Below are positions 1 to 11,666 of a stretch of DNA of 64,000 nt, one piece after another (within the stretch, counting starts at the first letter, position 1; the number at the start of each line of letters is the position of its first letter). The position numbers and the translations under genes are program-made. The stretch comes from Symsagittifera roscoffensis (Eukaryota; Xenacoelomorpha; Acoela; Convolutidae): NCBI RefSeq assembly GCF_963678635.1, contig NC_087062.1, forward strand, positions 30,900,833 to 30,964,832. The letters are read 5' to 3'. Under the pieces are notes generated by a model, which did no database searches, was not told the DNA's origin, and saw nothing but the letters and a program-made list of their open reading frames with translations.

Positions 1-204
1 AAAGTTGGTTACGTTGGTTACTTGTTGTTCAATTGAATTTTTTTCTAACTAATTTTGATATTTTTTTTATATTACTCAACATTACCCCCTAGCATTTGCC
101 CATTTAGAACAAACCCCCCTCTCCCCCCCCCCAACTTAACGTGTTCAGGTGGGGGTGGGGGTATTCGGGTTGGGGGGTATGTGGGTTCAGGTGGGGGGGG
201 GGGG

Positions 205-293
205 AGCAAAGGGGCAAACGTTAGGGGGATTGAAGGGGAGCAAAGGGGCAAACGTTAGGGGGATTGAAGGGGAGCAAAGGGGCAAACGTTGAG
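205..293. repeat. 34-base G-rich minisatellite
   Basis: A 34-base unit beginning AGCAAAGGGGCAAACGTTAG starts at 205, 239 and 273 (the last partial). It is flanked by long G runs (about 188-204 and 291-310) and C runs (121-132). The G runs could form quadruplexes. No gene is visible here. Confidence 0.85.
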
Positions 294-310
294 GGGGGGG
301 GGGGGGGGGA

Positions 311-1179
311 TAGCTCAACGGAATCTTTTTGCAATTTGAGTTTAGGTTTTGAAATGCCTTAGGTCAGGCCGTGCACTCGCTTTGCAAAGTTTCCGGATCA
401 CTCACTTGATAAATGCTGAAATTCTTGCAAAATTTTGCACGACGCGCAAAACAAAAATAAAGTGGAAAAAAGTCCATTTTAATGTGATTTCCTACTTATT
501 ATAAAATCCATTATAATGGATTCATAATGAATTATAATGCATTTTTTTTGCCGAGAAAAAATGGATTTAAATCCATGGCTTCCTTTTCTCCCACCTGCAA
601 AAATTTTACATGTAAATTTGTTGACCACATTGTCCGATTGTTATGAAAATTTACACACATTCTAAGAAGGCCACGACAAACAAATTTGGTCTTCATAATC
701 AACCTCGTAAAATCCTTCGTTACACTAATATATTGAAGCTCGTGTGAGGTGGAGGGGGGGGGGGGTAGGAAAAAAGAGCCAAATCCATTTTTTGTCCAAT
801 TTTGTTGTCTGAACGTAACACGGGAATCGATTATATTTACAACATTATAGACCACGAAAATCAATTATAATCGATTCGTTTTCACTTTTCTTAAATGCGG
901 GTAATAACTTTGAAAGATAATTATGTATAATGCATGCAATTCCAAAAAAACATAAAAATGAGTTTCACAATTTTTGTGGTATTCAAATTGAATGTTGTGT
1001 ATTCCCTAATCAGGATCTCTTTAAACTATCCCCCATGAGAATTTTGTACCTAGTAACGAATCTTCCCCGTTTGCAATGGGGGAGTTAAACAGGTTCTCTA
1101 ATTTAATGTATCTTCGAATAATTTTAACGGATTTAACTGTCTATTTTGTTTAAATCTAAGCTATACTCAATGTTTTGAA
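311..1179. other. AT-rich intergenic sequence, no gene seen
   Basis: AT-rich sequence with a poly-G tract near 754-765. The short open frames have no recognisable protein pattern. Nothing functional can be supported. Confidence 0.5.
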
Positions 1180-1415
1180 AAACTCGGTTGCATGTCAGTA
1201 TTTAGACAACCTCGTATTCAGACTGGTCAGTATTTAGACAAATGCTGTTTCAACCAATCAGAATCGAGACAAAGAAGAAATTAATAAATAATTATTATTT
1301 ATTTTGGATTATTTATGTTTTTTTCTCGATTCTGATTGGTTCATACAGTATTTGTCTAAATACTGACCAGTATGAATACGCGGCTGTCTAAATACTGGCT
1401 GCACTCCGAAAAACT
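1180..1415. mobile_element. MITE-like inverted repeat
   Basis: The left arm (about 1,196-1,268, with motifs CAGTATTTAGACA and CCAATCAGAATCGAGA) is the reverse complement of the right arm (about 1,324-1,398). The arms enclose about 55 AT-rich bases. Similarity weakens outward to about 1,180 and 1,415. A non-autonomous foldback DNA element is the simplest reading. No transposase or clear target duplication is seen. Confidence 0.6.
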
Positions 1416-1445
1416 CATACCTTCTCCCCCCTTAAATCGGTGCGT

Positions 1446-1830
1446 ATTCATAGGCTCCAAAATAAAAAATCAGTCCCATAGATTCCAAAATAAAAAACCA
1501 GTCGCATAAGTTCGAAATCTTTTCAATTGGTCGAAAGACTAAATTAGCCGAGTCTCGGTTTAAGGTCGCCGGTGGGCGCGTCGCGGCGATAACCGGCTCT
1601 AAATTTCGTATAGAGTCCTACCCTTTGGTGGCAAGCTCGCAACACGTTGGCGCGGCTGCGGCGGTCACTATTCTGCAGCTTTAGTTTATGCTGGTTGAAC
1701 AGTAAAACAATCAATCCATAAATTCGTTGGCTCAAATTTCCACCAATCAGAATTCAAGAAGATAAATTTTGGAACTTATGCGACTGATTTTTTATTTTGG
1801 AACCTATGAATATTGGAACCTATGGGAATT
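1446..1830. mobile_element. Inverted-repeat element with GC-rich core
   Basis: Arms at about 1,446-1,517 and 1,766-1,830 are inverted copies built around AAAATAAAAAACCAGTCGCA. The motif is also partly repeated inside the left arm. The core (about 1,540-1,690) is strikingly GC-rich for this region, with GGGCGCGTCGCGGCG and TTGGCGCGGCTGCGG. No transposase is seen, so a MITE or a foldback insertion is inferred. Confidence 0.5.
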
Positions 1831-2559
1831 CACCCTTAAATCAGTTTGAGGAAGTATGTTGTACAGTTAACCAAAATTAAAAATTATTAATCACAGTTTA
1901 TTCAATCATTTCCAAATTTGAGCAAGAATTTGAGCAACAGAGTTCGGTTAAAGCCATTGAATGTCTGGGTGTGACTGCTCACTATTTATGTTGGGGTGTT
2001 TTATTCATTCCGCTCAAAATAACCTATAAGCACATCAGTAAAAATTTTACGCCTTTTTTCACACTAAGTATGCATAAGTTCTATTATTTCGACCAATCAA
2101 ACTGAATCGATATAATTTGTGCTCTCATAACTGTGAGATTTACAAATCTGGGCGGAATAAGTAACACGACCCAGATTATAATTTGTTTCTCGAGATCAAC
2201 CGTACAATCTCCACCCCCTCCTCTTACATGATATATCGTAGAACATTCCCCCCCCCCAAGTAGGAAAATATCCTTATTCTGAAACTGCTTTTCAGGGCAG
2301 GTCGAAAGTTAAGTCATTACAATTGAAATTTTTCATTGCAATTAATTGATTGCCATTCGTGACCAATTACAGGTAGTTGATTGCGCTCTAACAAATGATT
2401 AAAATTAATTTTATTGAACAGTTCTTCCAAAATGAATCAGATTCGCAATTTCTACTTCCGACTTCAAATTTGCCTGAAAGAATAGAACAGAAAATATATA
2501 TAGGTTGTCATGAAAAATTTTGATTTAAAAATTCTATTTAAAAATTTTTCGCTTTTTAT

Positions 2560-2940
2560 ACAATCCGGAACGAAGCATGAATTTTATGCTTCCCTAGAAA
2601 CGACCCAAATTAAGTCACTAATCCGATAAAAAATCAAGTCGAATAAATTTTTAAGCGAAAAAAGTTAGCAAACATACGAAGTCAAGGCCAGTAAAATTAA
2701 AAATTGCAGGAGTAATTCGAAACACTTAAAACAACTACATTGAAAACTGCCAATTAGAAAAATCAATTCTACGTTAGGGCAAATAAACTGACAAAACATA
2801 GGCAGACAAATAATAGGCTGACATTTTTTGGAAAGGAAAATATCCAATTCGAAAAACATCAATTCCTGGTCAGACGCGAACCCATAGGACCTTTGCCGTC
2901 GCAGGCATATTCTTCATCTCCAGGCTAAGTGCCGCTAACT
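2560..2940 (-). repeat. tRNA-headed SINE-like repeat, family 1 copy A
   Basis: On the minus strand the 5' end (2,937 down to about 2,864) resembles a tRNA: an A-box-like TTAGCCTGGAGATGAAGAA, an anticodon-arm-like TGCCTGCGACGGCA and a B-box-like GGGTTCGCGTC. The body down to about 2,560 is similar to the copy at 6,760-7,125 (shared blocks such as ATACGAAGTCAAGG). Two diverged copies with a pol III-like head indicate a SINE family. Confidence 0.5.
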
Positions 2941-3159
2941 CATAAAAATTTAAATTCATTGAGGTCTAAGATACAAATGATTCAAGTGATTCAGTTAAAC
3001 TGTTGTTAACCCGAAAAAAGTTTTTATTCCAATTCGATAACGCTGACTAATCGCAAGCGTAAAAAATTAAAAGGAATAATTTTATCTTTAAAAAAAAAGC
3101 AGACACAAAATAATTCATGAGTTAAGACAATACCAACAAGCCGAAAAACAAGGTCTGGA

Positions 3160-3240
3160 CAAGACCTAAATTCCGACTTTTCGAACTTCAAACAGGCGCT
3201 TTCCCACTACACTAAGGAGGCAGCTATAGAAAAATGTTTT
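3160..3240 (-). repeat. tRNA-like module, probable SINE head
   Basis: The minus strand has an A-box-like CTTAGTGTAGTGGGAAAGCG and a B-box-like GAAGTTCGAAAAG at tRNA-like spacing. It has no intact cloverleaf, so it is read as a SINE head and not a tRNA gene. Confidence 0.4.
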
Positions 3241-3244
3241 ACCA

Positions 3245-4555
3245 TTAAGCAAGATCAATTTTCTATATATTGGTGAAAAAAAGTTGTTAACGGGAAAAAA
3301 ATATAGTTCACGATTAGAAGACACAAACTCTCACAAGGGTAAAGAAGAACATGAACAAACGTTTTCATCCTTCCAAAACACAATCTAAGTTGACACGTTT
3401 AAATAAAGCCAAATGATAGAAGCAATACAAGTCAATAACTATTGAATTATTTTCTAAGAAATTTCATCCGTCGAATTTCCGAGGAAAAAACATCACCAAA
3501 TTCATGAATTTTTTTTATTGAAAAACTTTTCATTAAAGTAGCCCTACTTGAGAAAACTGATCAATCGGTAACGTTTTGTTCCACTGGCAAGTATAAAAAT
3601 TTAAAACCTTTTCTGAAACATTCATTCACGTTTCACTGCACCATTTCCGCTTTCGTATTTGCATATCGAAACTTGCTTTCCTTTAGGGAAAAAAATTTGA
3701 ATTGAGCTCAAAAATTAATCAGCCAAGCCGCAAACAATCAAATTCGAGCATAAGCAGCTATAAAATTAGTCTGATCCATTTAAGTGATTTCTCTTCTTTC
3801 ATTGTCACTTAAAATTTATTTGATTAACAAAAGATATCTCAAAATCAACGCTTAGGGCAAAGTTAGTTTCTCAAAAAGGCAGAGCCTTAGGATATTAAGT
3901 TATGCAGCGCCTATCGATATTATGAGTAAACATATAAATGAAAAAACGCATGAACAGGCAACTAATTTTTGTCGAAGTATGTTAGCAAGAAAATTCGGCC
4001 AAGACGCAGCTGAAAAAATCATTAACGCACTCAGGGCTTTCAATAAGCTTTTCAATTTTTTGATTTCGAAGGAGTTACAGAACGCCTAAATTGAGACTGG
4101 ACCAAAAGGTACAGTGTTAATTCCTCTGAGAAGTAATTTAATTGAAATTAACTTTGAGGCTGCGAGCTCTCAGCTCTTTTGCCGGCGTTATTTCTAATTA
4201 ACTTTCAATAAAATAATTAATCGGCTGGTTCAACATCGATCTGGACAATCATTTTACTTAAGAAAATCATTTTTTTTCTAAAATCGTTTTGATTTAGCAA
4301 TAACAACTAATCAGAACCTTCTGTGCTCTTTGCACCGCAATCAGCTATCCTTAAATTATAAGCTATTAGCTGTAAGGCAAAATTCAGACCCTTTTGCGAT
4401 TTCGCGAGGAAAGGAAATTTTTTATTACCACCATTGGTTATTATCAGCTCCATAATTTATGATCAAACTGTATAGCCGCGCAGTTTTTTTTAGAATGCCG
4501 ATAAAACTTAATAATAATAATTGTAGATCCTGCGACTCGCAGAGGAGCTATCAGT
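3245..4555. other. AT-rich stretch, no gene seen
   Basis: AT-rich, with poly-A and poly-T runs and no open frame of note. Nothing beyond possible old repeat debris can be supported. Confidence 0.4.
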
Positions 4556-4559
4556 AGGC

Positions 4560-4855
4560 CTTAACAGTCCTGTCGTGGATAGTCCATTTGTATTATCTCC
4601 CCACATTCCAGACAGTGTTATTTTGCTGAGCGAAGCTGTTGTTTTTGCGACTCAAGGCCGTTTTTTGGCGTCTAGAACTTTTACGTGGTGCCACTATTGC
4701 AGCCAAATTTGGTGAGGTTGTGGTAGACCTGAAGCTGGAGGTCAAATGAGAGCTTGTTCTCACACAATATCATTGCCATGGCATGGGATCGAATACACGA
4801 TCTGACGATTTCAAAGTGAACGCCTTACCACTGTGCTAAGTGCCTCTAGAGCTAA
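4560..4855 (-). repeat. tRNA-derived SINE
   Basis: The minus strand begins near 4,852 with A box TTAGCACAGTGGTAAGGCG, followed about 35 bases later by B box GTATTCGATCCCATGC. This is the clearest pol III promoter pair in the window. The body runs leftward (about 4,800 to 4,560) without coding potential. Family membership is not known. Confidence 0.6.
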
Positions 4856-5057
4856 AACTTGTCAACATGAGCTAAACGGTGGCGTGCCCGAAACTTTCAA
4901 CTGGACAAATTTCAGGCAAAATGATGTTTCAGGAATTTAACAGTCTTTTTTTGGACGAGTAAAATAAATTACTGAATGAGCTCTTTTAGAATCAGAATCA
5001 GTGTGCGACAGGGAAATTGGTCGAGCGGTTAACTGCGAGGTGTGTTTCAACTGCTAG

Positions 5058-5282
5058 AGGCTTGAGATGTTAGTACGCCGTAGTAACACAATTCCGCTGC
5101 CCTTTGTTGCCTGTAAGAGTCCAACCGACTGCCCCTTCAGCATCAGCTGCAATGAGCATAGCGACTCTTGTGACTGCAGCGACATCCTCAACATGCAAGT
5201 GGGAGACCTGAAGAGGAACTGCAGCATGGCATTTGAGCCACAGTGTCCAGTTGGAACGTTCGGAGTGTTCTGCGAGTATAAG
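5058..5282 (+). CDS. Cysteine-rich exon of a type I membrane protein
   Basis: This open segment has about twelve cysteines, including the pattern CPFSISC, the run CDC and CPVGTFGVFCEYK near its end. That spacing suggests an EGF-like or related disulfide-rich extracellular module. It ends in AAG followed by the donor GTCAGT at 5,283. Two acceptors fit in the same phase: TGCTAG ending at 5,057 (75 codons) or CTGTAAG ending at 5,117 (55 codons). The phase-0 end matches the phase-0 start of the 54-base exons at 17,182 onward, so I assign them to one gene. The intron between would be about 11.9 kb. A signal peptide and earlier exons are not seen. Linkage across the intron is inference. Confidence 0.55.
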
Positions 5283-6755
5283 GTCAGTCTGCTGGGCTCT
5301 TTAAAATCTCACAAAACTCAGCTCTGTTGAAATAACCCTGACATGACATGAAACGCTAATTATTACCGCTTGGCAATCAAGCTCACGGAAGTTAGAACAA
5401 ACTTCGTCAGTTGCAGTTTAATTAACAATTTCTTACGATAGTATATTTATCTCGAAAATAATTTTCACCCATGTCAACGACTCTTTTTTATTTGGATTGT
5501 ATATGCATAAATTTTTAATAAACGTTTAAAATCATAAACGTTTAAAATAGTTTTGTTATGAGATAACTGTGGTTTCCTCTTTTATGAGCCCTACAATTAT
5601 TAAAACTGTATATGAGCTATTTCAACCAATCAGAATCAAGTAATATGATCCAATTATCACAATAGAAAAACTTGGGCCGTATGACGAGAAGACTCGAAAA
5701 TTGTAAATTGAAGCAATTTTGGCTATTCTCTAATTTTTGAAAAAACTTAATGCCATTTTTTGGTTATTTTTTGGGATGGGTTAAGTTGCCCTAACGTCAA
5801 GCAACGAGCAGCACAGACCATGGTGGGCCTTCGAACCTTCGAATTTTTGATTGACGGATACTACGCCACTTCACCGCCGAATCATTCAGGCTTTTGCTAT
5901 AATACGAGCAGACCTGTTCATTTTTTAACATATAAACAGAACAATTGCAACAGGAAGCGAAACGAATCATATTCAACGTAAGCAAAAAAATTCAAAAACG
6001 GCGACTAAGCTGTCTTTTGGCCAAACAAGCGAGAAAATCGTTAATTGAAAGTTGCATCAGATAATTCGATCCGAATCAATTGCTTTGAAAACACAATTTT
6101 GAGAAAATATTCCGACAGAAATTTTAACCCCGACCTACCGCTCTTGAATTTCATTTTAATTATCACAAATCAAAGGCAGAAAATAAAGTCTTACACAGTA
6201 GTGAAGCTGAACTTCACACCACTAACGATACAAATGAAGAAACCCGCTATATCGGAAAAATAAAAACAAAAAGTGTCGGCAAAACCAGATCGATCAAAAT
6301 GAATAAGGCTAAGTTTAAAACAAAAAGATGCTCAGACAAAAAAATGTAAGTAAGTATCGAAAGAAAACTTACCAAGCGGTTGCAAGGCTGAAAGTACCTC
6401 GGCAGAAACCATTTTAAAAAGAAAAAGTTATTAAGACTCCAGACTTATAAAAAGATCCCTTCCTCCTCAAAACCTATAAGCCCCCTCCTCCTCAAGAACA
6501 CAGACAAAAAACTTCATTTAATTGTCAAATGAAACAAAATGAAGCCACTAAGCCGATGTAATGTAGGCGAAACCTATTAAGTATAATACAAGACGAAAAA
6601 AATCGAAAAATTAAGACTAATAAAGAGCTATTGTTTTCCCCGCCCTCAAAACAGAGACAGACACCCACACTTTTTTCGCTCGTTGGAAGACCCAATAACG
6701 CCCATAAGTTGAAATCTACCAAGCGGAAAAAAGCTGGAAAAAATTATTGTCAGTG
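5283..6755. other. Intronic AT-rich sequence
   Basis: Presumed start of the long intron of the membrane-protein gene. It contains short chance frames and no recognisable protein. The CT-rich patch near 6,460-6,495 (sense CCCTTCCTCCTC) is low complexity. Confidence 0.4.
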
Positions 6756-6759
6756 AGAT

Positions 6760-7125
6760 CCAGAGGTGAGCAATAAAATTATGTTTCCCTGAAAACTACT
6801 CGAAATTAGGTCACTAATCTGATCAAAAAAATAAACTGAAAATATTTGGGGCAGAAAAAAGTTTTTAAGCAAAAAAGGAAAATATACGAAGTCAAGGTTA
6901 GTAAAATTATAACAGCAGAAATAAATCAAAAGATTCAAAAGAACTACTATGTTAATTGTAAATATATAAAATTCTACGAGGTGGCAATTAAGCCGACAGA
7001 ACAAAAAAAGAGACATATAATCAGCCTTATTTCCTGTTTAAAAAAACAGTTCCGATCAGATTGGAACACAGGACTTTTGCCGTCCCAGGCGCATTCGTTA
7101 CCTCCGGGCTGAAGGTGCTGGGAAC
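6760..7125 (-). repeat. tRNA-headed SINE-like repeat, family 1 copy B
   Basis: Diverged copy of the repeat at 2,560-2,940. The minus-strand head (about 7,122 to 7,060) has TTCAGCCCGGAGGTAACGAA, an anticodon-like CCTGGGACGGC and the B-box-like TGTTCCAATCTG. The body shares the order of blocks with copy A. Chance open frames on both strands here are not genes. Confidence 0.5.
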
Positions 7126-7639
7126 ACTGAGAAATTTATTTAAAAAAGTATGAGCCGAACTTAAATTTACCGCTTCGAATTTTGACCATTCTGTGAACAA
7201 AGTTATTTACAGGAAAAACGTACCCGATTGCAATAGCCTTGATGGCTTGAATGACTTAGCTAATCAGTGATTTTCCATATACCCTTAAGAAGCTTACATG
7301 TGCCAAGCTCGATTGCTTCCGCAAAAGAAGTAGCTTACTTGCCAGAACCATAGCTACACCTACAATTGGCTTTTGATTTTATATAAAAGAAAAACTTGCA
7401 GCTAATATTAGTTTGTTTAAATTTTTTTTATTTTTGGGGAGAACAATTTTGTCAGTGCCACAGGATTGTTTTGCCAACTTTTTTCTGAGCAGATGAAACG
7501 AGATTTCTCGAAGTGATCACTCATAGCTTGAAATATGTAAAAGCAATACATTTAATCGCTTCATGCAGAAGCAAAACTTTGCAAAAAAAAACGAAAAACG
7601 GCAAAGGAGCCTTGAAAAACGGCAAAAAAGAAAATTTTT

Positions 7640-7862
7640 TAGAATATGCTGTGAAACTAAATCAATTTTCAACACACAGGCGATGCTCAGAAACGAACAT
7701 GACCAAAAACAGCTCGATCAAGTGACATAAGAAAAAGTAGAAATAAGCCTCGAACTTGCAAAACTTGAGGCCTAGCAAAAACGCGAATTAGCAAAAATCT
7801 GCGATCTAGCACATTTGAGTCTCATGCACTAACCATTCAGCCACGGATGCTTAAAGATTACC
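7640..7862 (-). repeat. tRNA-headed SINE-like repeat, family 2 copy A
   Basis: The minus-strand head near 7,860 reads AGCATCCGTGGCTGAATGGT and continues GTGCATGAGACTC. The body, with CAAGTTCGAGGCTTATTTCT, recurs at 15,590-15,752. The head is tRNA-like, but the B box is degenerate. Dispersed recurrence supports a SINE family. Confidence 0.5.
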
Positions 7863-8985
7863 AAAAACTAGCCACCAGTAGTGCAGCTACATATGCTAAT
7901 AAATTGCCAATTCGATGCAGCAAAAGTAGCACGAAATACAGAGATACATTTTTTCATGTAATAAAAAATTGCAAATCATGAAGCCACATTATGTATAAAT
8001 TATGCATTTCAAAAACTTGCTCGATATATTGAGTTAGAAAATTTCTGAAGTCGAGATTTTATTTTTGTTATGTTGTTTGAAACAAATAGCTTTTTTCGGT
8101 TCACTTGATGAATTAAAAATGCGTCAACTGCGTAAACTCAGAACTATTCGTTGTCAAAGCACATGTTATCAATAAGCTGTAAAGGTGCAACAAAAAAGCT
8201 GTTATTGCCAATTCGATGCAGCAAATATTTGCGACTTAGGTTGGAAAAAAAGTTCGTACTATAGCACTATGCTTCGCAAGTGTAAATATCACAAAAAAAA
8301 TTCCGGTTGCTTTCCCAGTAGAACAAAATTTCTCTTAATTTTTTTTTTGAAAAGCAAATTGCTATTAATTTTTTAAACTTGTTTCGTTTTTTTTACTAAT
8401 GAGAGAGACCAAAAATAATCTTCAAAACCATTTTTTTTTCAATGCTAAAAATATGATTTTTGACAGCTTCGGCCAGTTTTTTTGGCACATCTCGAAAATT
8501 TTATTTGCTCTTAATTGGTTGAGAAGCCAAACTTTTCAAACAGTTTTTATCGAAAGTGATTTTAACATAGATTTTAATATAGAAGCAAGGAAAATGCAAA
8601 AAAGACCTCAAAACAGTAAAACAAAGTGTAATAAGGAAAATTTTAAAAACCAACCTTGAAAAAAACTTTAGTGAGACTAGGAGTAATCTGTTCTCGCATC
8701 TGCTCCACGACCACTTGCAGTTTACTAACACTGGCCAAAAAAGCAGCTACAGTTTTTATCAAATTGCCAATTTTATGCAGCAAAAATTCGACGAAAAAAA
8801 TAAAACTATTCAAATGTTCCAGATTTGAATATCCGACCTGCTGATTAGAAATCTCACGTCCTCGCATCTGCGCCACGAACTTTGGAAAAAAACTAGTGAC
8901 TCAACTAATGCTGGATCTACCTGTTGTAAAGTTTTTAATCATATTTTTGTGATGATGCGGAAATTTTTAATTTTCATATTGTCAA
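7863..8985. repeat. Diverged copies of a dispersed intronic repeat
   Basis: The phrase TTGCCAATTCGATGCAGCAA occurs near 7,905 and 8,208, and a variant near 8,763. The 8,208 copy continues into a block with TTTGCGACTTAGGTTGGAAA and a CTTCGCAAGTGTAAATATCA tail. Related blocks occur near 10,290, 14,336, 15,098 and 15,860. A dispersed repeat family, possibly a SINE body, explains the region. No gene is seen. Confidence 0.45.
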
Positions 8986-8991
8986 AAAATG

Positions 8992-9406
8992 GAGACTGTT
9001 CCCATGCTTTCGTATAGAAAAGTTGTGGCATATCGGAAAAGTCAAATTTTCGAGCAATTTTCTGAACTGTTTCTTTTTTTTCTGAAAACTACCCAGCCAA
9101 ATCTGAGATACAGATTTCAACTGAAAGAGCGAGTAGTAGTTTTTACTTTTAAGTAAGCAACTAATTCCCTACTTGAGCAGACAAACAAAAGGGTTTAGCG
9201 AATACCCTTTTGTTTGTCTGCTCAAGTAGGGAATTAGTTGCTTACTTAGAAGTAAAAATTACTACTCGTTTTTTCAGTTGAAATCTGTATCTCAGATTTG
9301 GCTGGGTAGTTTTCAGAAAAAAAGAAACAGTTCAGAAAATCGCTCGAAAATGTGACTTTTCCGATTATGCGACAACTTTTCTATACGAAAGCATGGGAAC
9401 AGTCTC
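8992..9406. repeat. Near-perfect palindrome, 203-base arms
   Basis: Bases 8,992-9,194 are the reverse complement of 9,204-9,406 with only scattered mismatches and small indels. The spacer is 9 bases (TTAGCGAAT, 9,195-9,203). The inner arm end is CAAACAAAAGGGT paired with ACCCTTTTGTTTG. Transcribed, it would fold into a long hairpin. The arms show no open frame. It could be a foldback element or an inverted duplication; the near-identity of the arms suggests recent origin or gene conversion. Confidence 0.85.
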
Positions 9407-10425
9407 TGCTTTTCACACTCTGACTCTTAGCTTGAAGATTTCCGCCCCTGATTTTTTAGATTAAACACTGAATACTAAGTCTATATCAGATTTTCTACAA
9501 AAAATCAGTGTAAAAAGAGTACGTAGTGAAAGTATAAACACTATGTTAGTTTTAATGAACTATTAACCAGAATCAGAATGTTAGTTTCTGAATAAAAAAG
9601 TAGCTTTCCGAAAAAACGGGCGAAAATTCAAAATTTTGACATTTTCTATCGTCACATTATTTTCAAAACACAGTGCATAGCCGCTTGCGCAGGTTAAAAT
9701 TACATACTTGTTTTTTGTTCTTACACTTAAGCCCTTAGTCTCCATTTGGCCGGGTAGCTCACCAAAATGTCAAAAAAAGTCTTCTTTGAGGCCATTACTT
9801 TTTTCTACCGAGCTTACGGAATCGCAGCTTGAGATCCCCATAATTTTTTCTTTTGCTTGAAACCATCTCAGATTTGTGGATTTAAGATTTGAGAAAAAGA
9901 AAAACTCAAAAACAAGCAGGACAAAAATTCCCCTACTGAAACTTTCGAAGGCCGTCGAACAAGAGGTAAAATGAAAAGATACCAGTGAAATATGCAGGCA
10001 CATAGAAGAAGAGACGGTTTTTCCATTGAAACAAACTTTTTTTGAAAATCAGTTAAGTCGTTTTTGAGAAAAATTGAAATTTCTGCGAAAAGTGCAATAA
10101 TTTTCCAAAACGTCGCACAAAAAACGAAAAACAAGAAATTCCATACATTTTCCCAATACAGGTTTTTTCAAACAGGACCTAACACTAGCCAAAAAAAGCA
10201 GCAACTCATGCCATTGAATTGTTTGTTTAATTAAGCTGAAATATGATTAAATTAAAATATACCAAAGGGCCACCAAATGAGCATTTTTATTTGCGACTTA
10301 GCTTAGAAAAAAATTCATCGTAATAACATAACACAATACGCTTCGCTTGTGTAAATATCAATTGAATCACGAATGAAAGCTGTTTGTATGACATAAGACA
10401 AAACCCCATCTACGTATAATTAAAG
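9407..10425. other. AT-rich intronic sequence
   Basis: No supported gene. A member of the dispersed repeat (TTTGCGACTTAG followed by GCTTCGCTTGTGTAAATATC) lies at about 10,288-10,360. Open frames at 9,770-10,134 on the minus strand are Phe/Ser-rich translations of A-rich DNA and are not credible proteins. Confidence 0.4.
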
Positions 10426-10429
10426 GTAT

Positions 10430-10645
10430 AATTTTTTCTGAAATTAAACTCATCAGAGAAGCGAAGCAGCATATTGCACAAGCGGAAAACGGACGGAGCT
10501 TGAGGATCCAAGAAAATACTAAAATGAATAAATCAGCCTTGAAAGATAAGGCAAAACTGAGCTCTACAGGATTCAAACCGGACCTCTATATTAAGTCTTA
10601 TGCCCAGACCACTCAGCTAAATGCGCTTCAGGCTTCCAAACACTA
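10430..10645 (-). repeat. tRNA-derived SINE-like repeat
   Basis: The minus-strand head has A box TTTAGCTGAGTGGTCTGGGC and B box CCGGTTTGAATCCTG at normal tRNA spacing (about 10,632 to 10,560). The adjoining AT-rich body has no coding potential. Confidence 0.55.
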
Positions 10646-10867
10646 GCAATCCATAAACCGGACAGATAGAACACGTGCTTTTAAGTTGCTATGCTATGCA
10701 TGCTTCAAAATTGCCACGAAACGCGAGCACTAATGCACATTAGTTGGGTTAGAAAAAAAGCGGGTTCGTATTATCGTCAATTGTCCGGAATTTACATTCC
10801 ACATATCTTTGTGGAACCTGGCCTTCCTCCGTGAGGCATTCGGGTTTTCCTTTCTGGCAAATATATC

Positions 10868-11666
10868 CTAAAAATAAATTTTAATGTCTTCCGGGATCTG
10901 GTAGCTCTTGATCACAATTTTGTACAAATTCTCAAAATGAAGTGGTGGTGCAAAATCAAGCGCAGCCAAGAGGCGTATGGACAAAGTGAAATCTTTGTTC
11001 TCCCGATATTGAACGGCATAACCGAGTTCAAGGATCTTTCTGTAGATAGCCTGAGAAAAGCTAAAGAAGCACCCCTTTATTTCGGTTTCTGGGAAATTGT
11101 CCTCCACGGAGTTTATCGAAGCCATTTCAAAGTCCATCATAACAGAAACTGGTGATTTTACATCTGATTTTAGATTGGACCAGATTGCATTGTATGTGTC
11201 TTGACGCTCATCCGGAAGAAGTGCGTAAATGCAGGGGAAAGTTGTGCCGCCATCAAAACAATGCACTGTGATAACCTGGCAGAAGTTTTCCGGGCAGCTC
11301 TTAAACGTTCCATCGATGCACCAGTGTCCATAACTGTTGAGAACATCAATACGTTTGCTCGTGGTAAAAACCAAATATCGCATTTCGGTTCCCGGAACCA
11401 CTGAATCTTCTAAGAAAGTCTTCTTCATTTAGTGTCTGCATATACTTTACTGGTAGCTCAAAATCCAGACCAGTTGGGATGGGTGGGTGGCATCTGTTTT
11501 CATGGCGAATGCGTCTCATTCTCCTTTTGATGTTGGGGACTCCAGGCATCTTCGAGGAACATTCAGGTGTCGCGTGTACTAATGCTGAAGAAAGTATTTT
11601 CTGCGTGGAGGTGTCTGTGCATGCTGCCGCATCCTCTTTGATTTTGGCATAGATTGCATATATCAA
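10868..11666 (-). pseudogene. MULE-type transposase fragment (FLYWCH/MULE class)
   Basis: Two overlapping minus-strand frames (11,666-11,346 and 11,428-10,868) together resemble the MULE transposase domain often found with FLYWCH zinc fingers. The second frame shows the first catalytic region (HWCIDGTFKSCPENF), then YALLPDE, then the second acidic region (MMDFEMASINSV) followed by EIKGCFFSFSQAIYRKI. The first frame carries the preceding region with an arginine-rich RRMRRIRHENR. A one-base frame change near 11,400 separates the halves, and the protein is cut off at 10,868 before the last acidic residue. No FLYWCH finger or terminal repeat is visible. A dead element is the best reading; a domesticated exon is less likely because of the frame break. 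Confidence 0.75.

Noticed and set aside
55-258. Small Gly-rich open frame near the window start
   Set aside because: It translates a G-rich minisatellite and poly-C tracts; low complexity without homology.
5016-5080. tRNA-like sequence (TTGGTCGAGCGGTTAACTGC) just before the cysteine-rich exon
   Set aside because: It has an A-box-like element, but no convincing B box or cloverleaf, and it overlaps the probable exon start. It may be a decayed SINE head.
9770-10134. Overlapping minus-strand frames of 77 and 88 codons
   Set aside because: Phe/Ser-rich translation of A-rich DNA, with no splice support or recognisable domain.
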